Shown here one piece after another: positions 8,596 through 17,604 of a stretch of DNA of 64,000 nt (positions are counted from its first letter, which is position 1; each line of letters opens with the position of its first letter). The stretch is from NCBI GenBank assembly GCA_963770505.1, contig CAVYPR010000006.1, forward strand, positions 558,001-622,000. Reading direction: 5' to 3'. The stretch comes from CAVYPR01 sp963770505 (GTDB taxonomy: Bacteria > Actinomycetota > Acidimicrobiia > Acidimicrobiales > RAAP-2). Both the position numbers and the translations under genes were made by a program. The notes below the pieces were generated by a model that ran no database searches, had not been told where the DNA came from, and worked only from the letters and a program-made list of their open reading frames with translations.

Positions 8596-10116
8596 TCAGC
8601 CACCGAGCCAGGAGCTCCGGCCTTCGGAGGGGACCGTCCGCGGCACGGTGACGACCACCCGGGTGCCGTGGCCCCCGTCCGCCGCCTGCATGGTGATCGA
8701 CCCGCCCAGCTGGCTCATCACCAGGTCGCGGACGATCGACAGCCCCAGACTGTTGGTCCGCTCGATGTCGAACCCCTCGGGCAGCCCGCAGCCGTCGTCG
8801 TCGACCGCCACCCAAAGCTGGTCGCCGCGCACCTCGAGCAGGATGCCCACGTGGCCCGGGGCGGGGTCGGGGCCGTCGGCCTCGGGGGGGAAGGCGTGCT
8901 CGACGGCGTTCTGGACCACCTCGGCCAGGATGACGGCGAGCGGCGTGGCCACGTCGGCTGTCACGTCGCCGAGGTCGCCGTCGACGGTGATCTCCACCGG
9001 CCGGGCGCAGACCACCGAGTCCTCGGCCATCTGCACCAGGGGCCCGACGATGTCGGCGAAGGGGACCTGGTCGCTGGGGTCGCGGGCCAGGATCTCGTGG
9101 ACCACGGCGATCGAGCGCACCCGCCGCTCGGCCTCCCGCAGGGCCTCGCGGCCCTCGCCGACCTCCACCCGGCGCGCCTGGAGGCTGAGCAGGGAGGAGA
9201 TCGTCTGCAGGTTGTTCTTCACTCGGTGGTGCACCTCGCGGATGGCCGCGTCCTTGGAGAGCAGGAGCCGGTCGAGCCGCCGCACGTCGGTCACGTCGCG
9301 CAACAGGATCACCCCTCCGGTGACCGAGCCGCCGGCCAGGAGCGGGATGCAGTGGACCAGGACGATCACGTCGGGACGGCGCTCGACCTCCTCGACCACC
9401 GGGCGGCCGGTGGCCAGCGCCCACTCGACCGCCGACTCCTCGATGCCGAGCTCGGTGAACCGGCGGCCCTCGGGGTGCGAGAACACGCCCATGCGGTGGA
9501 AGGCGTTGATGGCGTTGGGCGAGGCGAACTCCACCCGCCCCTCGCCGTCGACCACCACGAACCCGTCCCCCACCCGCGGGGTCTCCTCGGTGCCCACGTC
9601 CTGGTCGGGGAAGGGGAAGGCCGACTCCCCCACCATCTGGGCCAGCCGCTCGAAGACGTCGAGGTAGCTCTTCTCGTACGGGCTGATGCTGTCGCGGTCG
9701 CCCGCCTCCCCCACCCGCACCACCACGGCCACGACCCTGCCCCCGAAGGCCACCGGGACGTTCTCGATCGGCACGCCGTCACCCAGCGAGGGGTGCCGGA
9801 CCACGCCCCGGGTGGCCGCCCCGCCGTGCAGCGCCCCCTCCAGCCCCTCGAGCACCGTCTCGCCCAGGGTCCGGCCGACCAGGTCCTCCTCGACCAGGGT
9901 GGGCCGGTTGTTGGGGCGGATCTGGCCGAGGACGACCAGCTCGGGCCGCTCGCCGGAGTGGCCGGGGTGCGAGGGGGCCAGCGGCACCAGGAGCAGGAGG
10001 TCCGAGAAGGAGAGGTCGGCCAGCACCGACCACGACCCGAGGAGGCGCTGGAGGTGCTCGAGCTCGTCGGGCGCCAGGTCGGTGTGCAGGTAGGCCAGCT
10101 CGGCCGGGGTGGTCAT
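8596..10116 (-). CDS. Sensor histidine kinase, PdtaS-like (HisKA_2 type)
   Basis: A cytosolic kinase of about 506 residues. An N-terminal GAF-like region (about 1-170) is followed by a PAS-like region (about 180-280), then the HisKA_2 phosphoacceptor EVHHRVKNNLQTISSLL (His near residue 296) and an HATPase domain with NAVEHAF, DDDGCGLPEGF and NSLGLSIVRDLV. This order matches actinobacterial PdtaS, which phosphorylates the RNA-binding ANTAR regulator PdtaR. No pdtaR is adjacent. The ATG at 10116 overlaps the stop of the PHP gene as ATGA, so the two are coupled. Confidence 0.9.
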   Translation of the reverse strand: MTTPAELAYLHTDLAPDELEHLQRLLGSWSVLADLSFSDLLLLVPLAPSHPGHSGERPELVVLGQIRPNNRPTLVEEDLVGRTLGETVLEGLEGALHGGAATRGVVRHPSLGDGVPIENVPVAFGGRVVAVVVRVGEAGDRDSISPYEKSYLDVFERLAQMVGESAFPFPDQDVGTEETPRVGDGFVVVDGEGRVEFASPNAINAFHRMGVFSHPEGRRFTELGIEESAVEWALATGRPVVEEVERRPDVIVLVHCIPLLAGGSVTGGVILLRDVTDVRRLDRLLLSKDAAIREVHHRVKNNLQTISSLLSLQARRVEVGEGREALREAERRVRSIAVVHEILARDPSDQVPFADIVGPLVQMAEDSVVCARPVEITVDGDLGDVTADVATPLAVILAEVVQNAVEHAFPPEADGPDPAPGHVGILLEVRGDQLWVAVDDDGCGLPEGFDIERTNSLGLSIVRDLVMSQLGGSITMQAADGGHGTRVVVTVPRTVPSEGRSSWLGG

Positions 10117-11051
10117 CTCGACGTCGGCGCCGACCCGTCGACCGGCGCCCCGTCGACCGGGGCCCCGCCCCCCGCCGGGGCGCCGACCGGCACGGTGTGG
10201 GGCACGCGACGGCGGTAGCCCTGGAGCCGGTCGACCCCGACCCCGGCCAACAGGGCCCGCAGGTCGTCGGCCCGGTCGGCCACCTCGGCCAGGCGGTGGG
10301 CGTCCGAGGCGGTGGTGAAGGGCACCCCGTGGGCGGCCAGGCGGGCCAGCAGGGGCTCGGCGGGGTACTGCTCGGCGGCGGGCTTGCGCCAGCCGGCCGA
10401 GGACAGCTCCGCCGCGGTGCCGCTCGAGGCGGCAGCCTCGGCGATGCGGTCCCACCACTCCACCGGGCTGGAGGGTCGCCGTCCCGTCACCTTGATCAGG
10501 TCGGGGTGGGCCAGGACGTCGCAGGTGCCGGTGGCCGCCAGCTCCTCGACGGCCGCGGTGTAGGCGTCCCAGCAGTCGTCGACCGAGCGCGTGGACCACT
10601 CCTCCATCGAGACCGCGTCGCCGAGGTCGTCGAAGCGCCACGCCCCGACCCAGTGGACCGAGCCGATGAGCACGTCGAAGGGGTAGCCGGCCAGCAGCGA
10701 CGCCACCTCGTCCATCCGGCCCCGGTAGTAGTCGACCTCGAGCCCGAGCACGACCGGCAGCCCCGCCCGCTTGGCCTCGAGGGCGGTCTCGACGTAGGCG
10801 TCGAGGTCGGCCCGGGCGTGGAACGACCAGTAGGCGGCCATCGACCGGCGCAGGGCCTCCGACTCCTCGTCGGTCTGCCAGAACCCGCCGAGGAGGCGGT
10901 CGGCCTGGACGAAGCGGAAGAGGTGCTCGGTCAGCGCCACCTCGACCACACCCGCCGCCCGGGCGCGCTCGCAGTAGGCGGCGACCTGGTCGACCGAGAG
11001 CGGGGTCTCGCGCTCGGTGTGGGGCCAGAGGTGCAGGTGGTAGTCGAGCAC
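10113..11051 (-). CDS. PHP-domain phosphatase (histidinol-phosphatase type)
   Basis: A 312-residue PHP metallohydrolase. It opens with DYHLHLWPH (first metal-binding motif) and continues with ALTEHLF, GLEVDYYRG, IGSVHWVG, VLAHPDLIK and FTTASDAH, the expected series of metal ligands. Such proteins act as histidinol-phosphatases or on other phosphoesters; no his genes are nearby, so the substrate is open. A Gly/Pro/Asp-rich tail of about 20 residues (repeats of APVDG) ends the protein. It is coupled to the histidine kinase by an ATGA overlap, and the O-methyltransferase lies 10 nt upstream. Confidence 0.85.
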   Translation of the reverse strand: MLDYHLHLWPHTERETPLSVDQVAAYCERARAAGVVEVALTEHLFRFVQADRLLGGFWQTDEESEALRRSMAAYWSFHARADLDAYVETALEAKRAGLPVVLGLEVDYYRGRMDEVASLLAGYPFDVLIGSVHWVGAWRFDDLGDAVSMEEWSTRSVDDCWDAYTAAVEELAATGTCDVLAHPDLIKVTGRRPSSPVEWWDRIAEAAASSGTAAELSSAGWRKPAAEQYPAEPLLARLAAHGVPFTTASDAHRLAEVADRADDLRALLAGVGVDRLQGYRRRVPHTVPVGAPAGGGAPVDGAPVDGSAPTSR

Positions 11052-11061
11052 GGTCGACCGG

Positions 11062-11724
11062 TCAGGCGCCGGCCGGCCCCGCCGCCCGGCGGCGGATCAC
11101 GGTCACCCCGTCCCTGATGGTGGTGAAGGCGCAGACCACCCGGGGGTCGGCGGCCAGCTTGGCGTTGAAGGCGGCGATGGCCCGCCCGTTCTCGGTCTGG
11201 CGCGCCCCGGGGAGCACGTCGCCCCGCTGCAAGGTGTTGTCGGCCACGATCACCCCGCGTGCCGACAGCTTGGGCAGCACCGCCTCGAAGTAGGCGTCGT
11301 AGGAGGGCTTGTCGGCGTCGATGAAGACCAGGTCGAAGGGTCCGGGCAGGGCGGCCAGCGACTCGAGGGCGGGGCCCTCCACCACGTCGATCACCCCGGC
11401 GTAGGGGCTGGCGGCGATGTTGGCCCGGGCGGTCGCCACGTGGTGCGGGTCCACCTCCAAGGTGGTGATCCTCCCCCCGGGCGAGAGCCCGGCCGCCATG
11501 GCCAGGGCCGAGTAGCCGGTGAAGGCGCCGATCTCGAGGACCGAGGTGGCGCCGCAGGCGAACACCAGCAGCTCGAGGAATCGGCCCTCCTGGCGGCCGA
11601 CCATCATCCCCCAATGCTCGAAGTCGCGCTGGGTGGTCTCGTGCACCGAGGCCAGGTGGCCGGGGACCTCCGTCGAGTGCTCCTCGGCGTAGTTGACCAC
11701 GTCGGGGTGGATCAGGTCGGCCAC
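11062..11724 (-). CDS. Class I SAM-dependent O-methyltransferase
   Basis: A caffeoyl-CoA/catechol O-methyltransferase-like protein of 220 residues. SAM-binding motif I (VLEIGAFTGYSALAMA), the acidic end of strand 2 (TLEVDPHHV) and the catalytic metal region (FIDADKPSYDAY, then VADNTL) are all present. The GTG start at 11724 lies 6 nt after a TACGAT hexamer, so the message may be leaderless. The natural acceptor is unknown. Confidence 0.9.
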   Translation of the reverse strand: MADLIHPDVVNYAEEHSTEVPGHLASVHETTQRDFEHWGMMVGRQEGRFLELLVFACGATSVLEIGAFTGYSALAMAAGLSPGGRITTLEVDPHHVATARANIAASPYAGVIDVVEGPALESLAALPGPFDLVFIDADKPSYDAYFEAVLPKLSARGVIVADNTLQRGDVLPGARQTENGRAIAAFNAKLAADPRVVCAFTTIRDGVTVIRRRAAGPAGA

Positions 11725-11753
11725 CCCGTCATCGTAGGCGCATGGACCCTGCG

Positions 11754-13016
11754 TCAGTCCCAGATCTGCTCGCCCAGGCGGAGCAGCCCGGCCATGTCGA
11801 CGATGTCGGCCTCGAAGAACGGGACCGAGGCCATCACCTCGGGGCTCGAGGCCAGCTCGGCGCGCTGCTCCGCCTCGCGCCGCGCCACCACCCCGAAGTT
11901 CAAGAAGCTGTCGGCCACCTCCTCGAGCACCCGGGCGGTCTGCGCGGGGTCGGTGGGCAGCCCGTCGGCCAGCTCCGCCGCCCGCTGCCGCAGCGTCGTG
12001 GCCACCTTGGAGGCGCGGCGGTCACGGAAGTAGGCGGGCAGCACCTTGTTGAGCACGATGGCCCCCAGGTGCAGCCGCCGCTCGGTCAGCTCCTTGGAGA
12101 AGAACTCGGCCTCGCGCACCGGCGTGGCCTCCAGGGTGGAGACGACCATGAAGGTGGTGCGCCGGTCCGAGAGCAGGCGGGTGACCGCCTCGGCCCGCTC
12201 GACGAAGCCGGGGTACATCGACTGGAACAGCACGAAGAACTCCGAGATGTCGGCGATGAACTGGGTGCCCAGGATGCGGTCGGCCACCTGGTAGAAGGGC
12301 CGGGAGGCCAGGTTCACCAGCCGGGAGCGGTAGGGGACGATCAGCCAGCGCAGCAGGCGGCTCGAGAAGAAGTCGGCCATGCGCTTGGGGGCGTCGAGGA
12401 AGTCCAGGGCGTTGCGGGTGGGCGGGGTGTCCACCACGATCAGGTCGTACTTGCCCTCATTGTGGATCTCGTAGAGGCGCTCCATGGCGATGTAGTCGTG
12501 GCTCTGGACGAAGCGCGACGAGATGTTGCGGTACAGAGGGTTGGCCAGGATGAGCTGGCGCGTCTCGGGGTCGGGCGCGTGCCGGCGCACCAGGGCGTCC
12601 CAGCTCTCCTTGGTGTCGAGCATGGCGGCCCACAGCTCCCCCCTCGGCACCACGCCGGCCGCGGCGAAGACCTCTGTGCCGATGCGCACCTCGGTGTTGC
12701 CGATCCCCGCCCCGCCCGGGCCGGCCAGCCCCAGGGCGTCGGCCAGCCGGCGGGCCGGGTCGACCGTGAGGACCAGCACCCGCCCGCCGTGGCGGTAGGC
12801 GGCCATGGCCGCGGCGGCCGCGGCGGTGGTCGTCTTGCCCACGCCGCCGGGCCCGCAGGCGATGACGATCTCCTTGGCCGCCAGCAGCCCGTCGAGGGAC
12901 CCCTGCCGGGGCGGGCGCCGGGGCGGCGGGGGCGCCGGGGCGGGGGGCGCCGGGGCGCGCCGGCGGTGCGGCCCCTTCTGACCTGCGGCGGGGCGGGCGG
13001 ACCCGGCCGGGGCCAT
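11754..13016 (-). CDS. ArsA-like ATPase, second copy (Rv3680-like)
   Basis: A deviant-Walker ATPase (420 residues) with P-loop CGPGGVGKTTTAAA, switch I TVDPARRLADALG and VVDTPPTRNALDFLDAP. The first 40 residues are a Pro/Ala/Arg-rich low-complexity tail. Actinobacteria carry two such genes in tandem (Rv3679-Rv3680 in M. tuberculosis), thought to act as a heteromeric guidance-type ATPase rather than an arsenite pump. There is no ArsB or arsenite-binding Cys triad here. It overlaps the upstream copy at TGATG. Confidence 0.9.
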   Translation of the reverse strand: MAPAGSARPAAGQKGPHRRRAPAPPAPAPPPPRRPPRQGSLDGLLAAKEIVIACGPGGVGKTTTAAAAAAMAAYRHGGRVLVLTVDPARRLADALGLAGPGGAGIGNTEVRIGTEVFAAAGVVPRGELWAAMLDTKESWDALVRRHAPDPETRQLILANPLYRNISSRFVQSHDYIAMERLYEIHNEGKYDLIVVDTPPTRNALDFLDAPKRMADFFSSRLLRWLIVPYRSRLVNLASRPFYQVADRILGTQFIADISEFFVLFQSMYPGFVERAEAVTRLLSDRRTTFMVVSTLEATPVREAEFFSKELTERRLHLGAIVLNKVLPAYFRDRRASKVATTLRQRAAELADGLPTDPAQTARVLEEVADSFLNFGVVARREAEQRAELASSPEVMASVPFFEADIVDMAGLLRLGEQIWD

Positions 13017-13984
13017 CAGAACCCGAGCTCCTCGCCGAGCGAGGCCGCCACCTGCCCGGTGGTGCGCAGCCCGTGGAACCTGGAGAAGAGGTAGGGCAGG
13101 TACAGCACGGGCACCGAGGGGTCGAGCCCCTCGCGCAGCCGCTGCAGGTGGCCGGCGCGGGTGCGCCGCATGGTCACCGCCAGGCGCGCCCCCTCGAGGA
13201 CCGGGCCCACGTCCCCGCCGGCCCGCCCCGACAGCTGCTCGGCCACCTCGGCCCGGCGCAGTTGCTCGAAGACCTCCTCCTCGCCGCGGCCGAACAGCTC
13301 GGGCAGCACCCGGTTGACGACGACGGCCGACAGCCGCACCGTGGTCTCGGCGGCCACCCGCTCGGCCAGCTCGAGGGTCTCGGACACCGGCATCTCCTCG
13401 GGGGTGGTGACCGCCACCAGGCCGGTCCGCCGCGGGTCCGAGAGGATGTCGAGCATCCAGTCGGTCTGGAGCCGGATCAGCCCCACCTTCACCAGGTCGT
13501 TGATGGCCTGGGGGGCCGCCAGCTGACCGATGATGTGGCCGGTGGCCGGGGCGTCCACCACCACCAGGTCGTAGTTGCGCTCCCTGACCTCGTAGCAGAA
13601 CTTGCCCACGGTGAGGATCTCGCGCACCCCGGGGGCGGCGGTGGCCACGAAGTCGAAGGCCTTGGCCAGCGGGCCGATGCGCCCCACCACCGGGATCTTG
13701 AGGTTCAGCTTCAGGTACTCGCGCAGGGACGCCTCGGTGTCCATCGACATGGCGAAGACGCCCGGCGCCACCTGGCGCTCCGAGAAGGCGGTCGGCTCGG
13801 CCTCGAAGAGGGAGGCCAGGTCGCCCTTGGCGTCGACCTCGCAGGCCAGGACCCGCTTGCCGCGCTCGGCGGCCAGCTGGGCGAGGGCGGCGGCTACCGT
13901 GGTCTTGCCCACCCCGCCCTTGCCGGTGACGAACACCAGCTCGAGGTCGAGCAGGCCGGGACCGTCGGCGGGCGGCTGCGCCAC
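13016..13984 (-). CDS. ArsA-like ATPase, first copy (Rv3679-like)
   Basis: The partner of the downstream ATPase. It has P-loop FVTGKGGVGKTTVAAALAQ, CEVDAKGDLASLFE (switch I), VVDAPATGHIIGQLAAP (Walker B / switch II) and VVVNRVLPELF. The frame is open far upstream, but the GTG at 13984, 12 nt past the DUF3107 stop, gives a normal N-terminus just before the P-loop strand. DUF3107 and the two ATPases lie head to tail with minimal gaps and are probably one operon. Confidence 0.9.
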   Translation of the reverse strand: MAQPPADGPGLLDLELVFVTGKGGVGKTTVAAALAQLAAERGKRVLACEVDAKGDLASLFEAEPTAFSERQVAPGVFAMSMDTEASLREYLKLNLKIPVVGRIGPLAKAFDFVATAAPGVREILTVGKFCYEVRERNYDLVVVDAPATGHIIGQLAAPQAINDLVKVGLIRLQTDWMLDILSDPRRTGLVAVTTPEEMPVSETLELAERVAAETTVRLSAVVVNRVLPELFGRGEEEVFEQLRRAEVAEQLSGRAGGDVGPVLEGARLAVTMRRTRAGHLQRLREGLDPSVPVLYLPYLFSRFHGLRTTGQVAASLGEELGF

Positions 13985-13995
13985 TTCCCCGGCGC

Positions 13996-14232
13996 TCAGG
14001 GCGCGCCGAAGCCGACCCGGCGCTCGTTGGCCGGCGCCCCGACCTCCACGTAGGCCACCTTGGCCACCGGCACCGCCACCCGGCGGCCCCGGCGGTCGGT
14101 CAGCCAGAGCACGCCCTCGTCGCCGCCGAGCGCCGACTCGATGTCGGCCAGGACCTTGTCGCGGTCGGCGTCGTCCGCGAGCTCGACCTCGAGCTCCTTG
14201 GGGGTCTGGACGATCCCGATGCGCACGTCCAT
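13996..14232 (-). CDS. DUF3107 family protein
   Basis: A 78-residue conserved actinobacterial protein starting MDVRIGIVQTPKELEVEL and ending in the usual KVAYVEVG...RRVGFG region. The function is not established. AAGGAG lies upstream of the ATG at 14232, which fixes the start. Its position just ahead of the ArsA-like pair suggests co-expression. Confidence 0.88.
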   Translation of the reverse strand: MDVRIGIVQTPKELEVELADDADRDKVLADIESALGGDEGVLWLTDRRGRRVAVPVAKVAYVEVGAPANERRVGFGAP

Positions 14233-14303
14233 GTGGTTCGGCTCCTTGTCCGCCGGCACACCCGGCCCACCCGACGATACAAGGACGGGGCACACTGGAC
14301 GCC

Positions 14304-15524
14304 ATGGAGGACCGCGCCGACCCCGCCGGCACCGAGCGCAGCCGCCGCTGGGCGGCCACGATGGCCGGCTTCGCCGGGCACCCCCCGGGGACCGGCGACC
14401 CCGAGGAGCTCGAGGGCGGCCACACGGTGGGCGGGGGCGGGGCGGCGGTGCGGGTGGCCCACGCCGACTCGCGGGCCGCCGTCTCGACCACGGGCCGGCG
14501 CCACCCGGCCATGGCCCGCGGGGCGCGCGAGGAGGACGAGGAGGGGACCCTCGCCCCCGGCGCCACCCGGGCCGCCGGCGCCGGACGGCGGGCCCGGGCC
14601 GAGGAGCCCGACCCGTGGCGCACGTGCTTCGAGCGCGACCGGGACCGCATCCTGCACTCGTCGGCCTTCCGGCGGCTGGCCGGCAAGACCCAGGTGTTCG
14701 TCTTCCCCGAGGACCACCAGCGGACCCGGCTCACCCACGCCCTGGAGGTGGCCCAGGTGGCCACCGGGGTGGCCCGGGCCTGCCGGCTGAACGTGGCCCT
14801 CACCGAGGCCATCGCCCTCGGCCACGACTGCGGCCACGGCCCCGGCGGCCACGCCAGCGAGGACGCCCTCGATCCCTTCGTCCCCGAGGGCTTCGACCAC
14901 GCGCCGTGGGGGGCGCGGGTGTCGCTGGCCTCGCTCAATCTGTGCGCCGAGACGCTCGACGGGATCGCCAACCACAGCTGGTCGCGCCCGGCCCCCTCCA
15001 CCCCCGAGGGAGAGGTCGTCAGCTGGGCCGACCGCATCGCCTACGTCTGCCACGACTGGGAGGACGCGGTGGCGGCGGGCATCGTGACCCCCGCCCTCCT
15101 GCCGGCCGAGGTCCGCCAGCGGTGCGGCGAGCGGCGCAGCCAGCAGCTGGGCGCCTTCATCGACGCGCTGGTGGCCACCGTCGTGACCACGGGCCGCATC
15201 GGCATGGACGAGCAGACGGCCGAGGTCCTCGCCGCCTTCCGGGCCTGCAACTACGAGCACGTCTACCTGCGCGAGGCCTCGGTGGCCCAGGGCCGGGCCG
15301 TGGTGGCCGTCCTGCGGGCGCTGGTGGAGCACTACGCCGACCGGCCCAACGCCATCCCCGACGTTGCCGCCTCCGGCGGTGCGGCCGCCGGCGAGCCCGA
15401 CGCGGTCCGGGCCGCCGTCACCTACGTGGCCGGCATGACCGACCGGTTCGCCTTCCGCCAGGCCGTCGCCGTGCTCGGGTGGGACCCGGACAAGCTCCCC
15501 GCCGGGGTGGGCGGCTGGTCCTGA
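14304..15524 (+). CDS. dgt: dGTPase-like HD-domain phosphohydrolase
   Basis: A deoxyguanosinetriphosphate triphosphohydrolase-like protein (about 406 residues) that would cleave dNTPs to nucleoside and triphosphate. The N-terminal recognition stretch DRDRILHSSAFRRLAGKTQVF is typical. HD-domain ligands appear as RLTHALEV (His near 145), LGHDCGHGPGGH (His-Asp near 174-175) and SWADRIAYVCHD. The first 85 residues before this core are low-complexity and longer than usual. The ATG at 14304 is the only sensible start. It is divergent from DUF3107. Confidence 0.88.
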   Translation: MEDRADPAGTERSRRWAATMAGFAGHPPGTGDPEELEGGHTVGGGGAAVRVAHADSRAAVSTTGRRHPAMARGAREEDEEGTLAPGATRAAGAGRRARAEEPDPWRTCFERDRDRILHSSAFRRLAGKTQVFVFPEDHQRTRLTHALEVAQVATGVARACRLNVALTEAIALGHDCGHGPGGHASEDALDPFVPEGFDHAPWGARVSLASLNLCAETLDGIANHSWSRPAPSTPEGEVVSWADRIAYVCHDWEDAVAAGIVTPALLPAEVRQRCGERRSQQLGAFIDALVATVVTTGRIGMDEQTAEVLAAFRACNYEHVYLREASVAQGRAVVAVLRALVEHYADRPNAIPDVAASGGAAAGEPDAVRAAVTYVAGMTDRFAFRQAVAVLGWDPDKLPAGVGGWS

Positions 15525-15615
15525 GCCGCCGGCGCCGCCGGGCGGGTCCTCGGGCCGTGAGTACGCTGGCAGACAGCCGCCCCGCACGGGGCCGGCACGA
15601 CGACGAGGAGCGCAC

Positions 15616-15984
15616 ATGAGCGGGCCCGACGAGTGGTCGCCCGACGAGCCGCTGGGCACCGAGGCCTTCGAGCAGGGCGACGAGGCCCTCGACGAACGGG
15701 CCCGGATCGACCCCGAGATCGTCGAGGACGTGCTGGCGGACCCCGCCCTCGACCCGTCGCTCGTCGTCGACGATCGAGAGCTCGAGGAGGCGGGGGCCGA
15801 GCTTGACGACCCCGAGGCCCTGGTGACCCTGGACGGCATGATCGACGACCCCGACGGCCGGGGCGGCCCGACCGGCAAGGAGCTCGCCCGCCAGCGCGAC
15901 CACGAGGGCTGGGACCTCGACGAGCCCCTGGTGCCCGAGCGGGAGCAGGAGGAGGGGTCGAGGCCCCAGACAGCCCCCGCCTGA
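15616..15984 (+). CDS. Acidic hypothetical protein
   Basis: A 122-residue, strongly acidic protein rich in Asp, Glu and Pro, without membrane segments or cysteines. The run ELEEAGAELDDPEALVTLDG near the middle is its most structured-looking part. I recognise no domain. The ATG is preceded by GACGAGGAG, a fair ribosome-binding site, and a TACGCT hexamer lies about 50 nt upstream. It follows the dGTPase-like gene after a 91-nt gap and may be a separate unit. Confidence 0.6.
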   Translation: MSGPDEWSPDEPLGTEAFEQGDEALDERARIDPEIVEDVLADPALDPSLVVDDRELEEAGAELDDPEALVTLDGMIDDPDGRGGPTGKELARQRDHEGWDLDEPLVPEREQEEGSRPQTAPA

Positions 15985-16059
15985 GGGCGCCGCCACCCGG
16001 GGCGGCCCGGCGGCGCGACTAGGGTTCCGGGCCTCGCGAGGCGGAGGCGGAGAAGGACC

Positions 16060-16329
16060 ATGGCAGACAGCAACGGACTCGACGGCCACCACCGGGCCAC
16101 GCTCGAGCGGATCTTCCGCCACCCGACCAGCCACAACATCCAGTGGCACGACGTCCTGTCGCTGCTGCGGTCGGTGGGGACGGTCACCGAGGGCCACGAG
16201 GGCCGCTACACGGTGACCCTCGGGGAAGAGACCCAGACGTTCGACGCGTCGCACGGCCACGACCTCAACGACCAGGCCGTGGTCGACCTCCGCCGGATGC
16301 TGCGCGGGGCCGGGGTGGCGCCCGACTGA
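16060..16329 (+). CDS. Small HicA-like protein
   Basis: An 89-residue protein with the pattern LDGHHRATLERIFRHPTSHNIQWHDVLSLL, then a short beta segment (GRYTVTLGEETQTF) and VVDLRRML near the end. This matches a conserved actinobacterial family sometimes labelled HicA-like because of the small RNA-binding-like alpha-beta fold. There is no HicB partner beside it, so a toxin role is not supported. GGCGGAGGCGGAGAAGG gives a strong ribosome-binding site before the ATG. Confidence 0.72.
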   Translation: MADSNGLDGHHRATLERIFRHPTSHNIQWHDVLSLLRSVGTVTEGHEGRYTVTLGEETQTFDASHGHDLNDQAVVDLRRMLRGAGVAPD

Positions 16330-16345
16330 GGCCCGGTGTCCGCCG

Positions 16346-17512
16346 CTAGCGCAGCGTGAGCTCGCGGCGGTAGACGCGGGCGGGGCCGAGCGCCGACAGC
16401 CGGCCGGCCAGCGCGGCGAAGGCCGCGGCGGCCTCGCCGTCGGGGTCCGACACCACCACCGGCACCCCCCGGTCCGCCCCCTCACGCAGCGCGGGCAAGA
16501 GGGGCACCTGGCCCAGGAGGGGGACGCCCAGGTCGTCGGCGAGGGCCTGGCCGCCGCCCCGGCCGAACAGCTCGTAGCGGGTGCCGTCGTCGCCGGTGAA
16601 CCAGCTCATGTTCTCCACCACCCCGCGCACCGACAGTTTGAGCTTGCGCGCCGCGTAGGCCGAGCGCTGGGCCACCCGCTGGGCCGCAGGCTGGGGGGTG
16701 GTCACCACGATCACCTCGGCCCGGGGCATCACCCCGGCCATGGAGAGGGCGACGTCGCCGGTCCCCGGCGGCATGTCGACGAGGAGGAAGTCGGGCTCGC
16801 CCCAGTAGGCGTCGGCCAGGAACTGCTCGATGGCCTTGTGGAGCATCGGGCCGCGCCAGATCACCGGCTGGTCGTCGGGGACGAAGAACCCCATCGAGAG
16901 CACGCGCACGCCGTGGACGGCGGCCGGCACCACGAGGTCGCCGAGGACGACCGGGTCGTGGTCGGCCCCGAGCATGCCCGGCACCGAGAAGCCGTACACG
17001 TCGGCGTCGAGGACGCCCACCTGATGGCCGGCCTCGGCCAGGGCCACGGCCAGGTTCACCGTGACCGAGGACTTGCCGACCCCGCCCTTGCCCGACGAGA
17101 TGCCGATCACCCGGGTGCGCGAGCCGGCTCGTAGGAAGCTCGGCGTGGGCGAGCCGCCGTGGTCGTGGCCGTGGCCCCCGTCGTCGTGGCCGTCGCCGTG
17201 GCCCCCGTCGTCGGGCCCCTCCATCTGGCTGCGGAGCCGGACGCGCAGCGCCCCCCGCTCGTCGTCGCCCATCACGCCCGTCTCGACCGAGACCTCCTCG
17301 ATACCCGGCTCGGACGCCGCGGCCGCCTCGACCAGCCGGCGCAGCTCGTCGGCCCCCGGCCAGGCGGCCACCGGCAGGGCCAGCACCACCCCGGCCCGCC
17401 GCCGGCGCACCCGCACCGCCCGCACCATGCCGGCCTCGGAGAGGGGGAGGCCGAGCTCGGGGTCGACCACCGCGCCCACCACCTGCTCGAGCCTCGCCTG
17501 ATCGGATGCCAT
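16346..17512 (-). CDS. mrp: Mrp/ApbC family Fe-S cluster carrier ATPase
   Basis: A 388-residue protein with an N-terminal MIP18/DUF59-like domain (about 1-95), a His/Gly/Asp-rich linker (about 98-120, HGDGHDDGGHGHDHGG) and an NBP35/ApbC P-loop domain: SSGKGGVGKSSVTVNLA, DADVYGFSVPGMLG, DMPPGTGDVALSM. The usual CxxC that bridges a cluster in the dimer is replaced by WFTGDDGT after ENMS; I believe other actinobacterial Mrp proteins also lack it. It is divergent from the SufR-like regulator and cysteine desulfurase, which supports a role in Fe-S assembly. Confidence 0.9.
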   Translation of the reverse strand: MASDQARLEQVVGAVVDPELGLPLSEAGMVRAVRVRRRRAGVVLALPVAAWPGADELRRLVEAAAASEPGIEEVSVETGVMGDDERGALRVRLRSQMEGPDDGGHGDGHDDGGHGHDHGGSPTPSFLRAGSRTRVIGISSGKGGVGKSSVTVNLAVALAEAGHQVGVLDADVYGFSVPGMLGADHDPVVLGDLVVPAAVHGVRVLSMGFFVPDDQPVIWRGPMLHKAIEQFLADAYWGEPDFLLVDMPPGTGDVALSMAGVMPRAEVIVVTTPQPAAQRVAQRSAYAARKLKLSVRGVVENMSWFTGDDGTRYELFGRGGGQALADDLGVPLLGQVPLLPALREGADRGVPVVVSDPDGEAAAAFAALAGRLSALGPARVYRRELTLR

Positions 17513-17588
17513 GGAGCTCCTGCCTGTGTCGGGAAGAGGGTCGGCGCGTCGGGGAGGGGCCCGGCCAACGGCCGGTGCGGACGCCTCC

Positions 17589-17601
17589 CGGTAGACTACC
17601 G
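17589..17601. promoter_or_regulatory. Perfect 13-bp palindrome overlapping a -10-like element before the SufR-like gene
   Basis: CGGTAG-A-CTACCG is a perfect inverted repeat ending 3 nt before the GTG at 17605. It contains TAGACT (17592-17597), which is 7 nt from the GTG and so placed like the -10 of a leaderless promoter. A regulator bound here would block its own transcription. Autoregulation is inference from position. Confidence 0.5.
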
Positions 17602-17604
17602 AGC

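Noticed and set aside
11754..13984. Arsenite efflux system
   Set aside because: The two ATPases are ArsA-like, but there is no ArsB, ArsD or ArsR and no arsenite-binding Cys triad. The tandem pair with DUF3107 is a housekeeping arrangement in actinobacteria.
16060..16329. A HicA toxin of a toxin-antitoxin pair
   Set aside because: No HicB-like partner is adjacent, and the acidic protein upstream has no antitoxin domain. Kept only as HicA-like.
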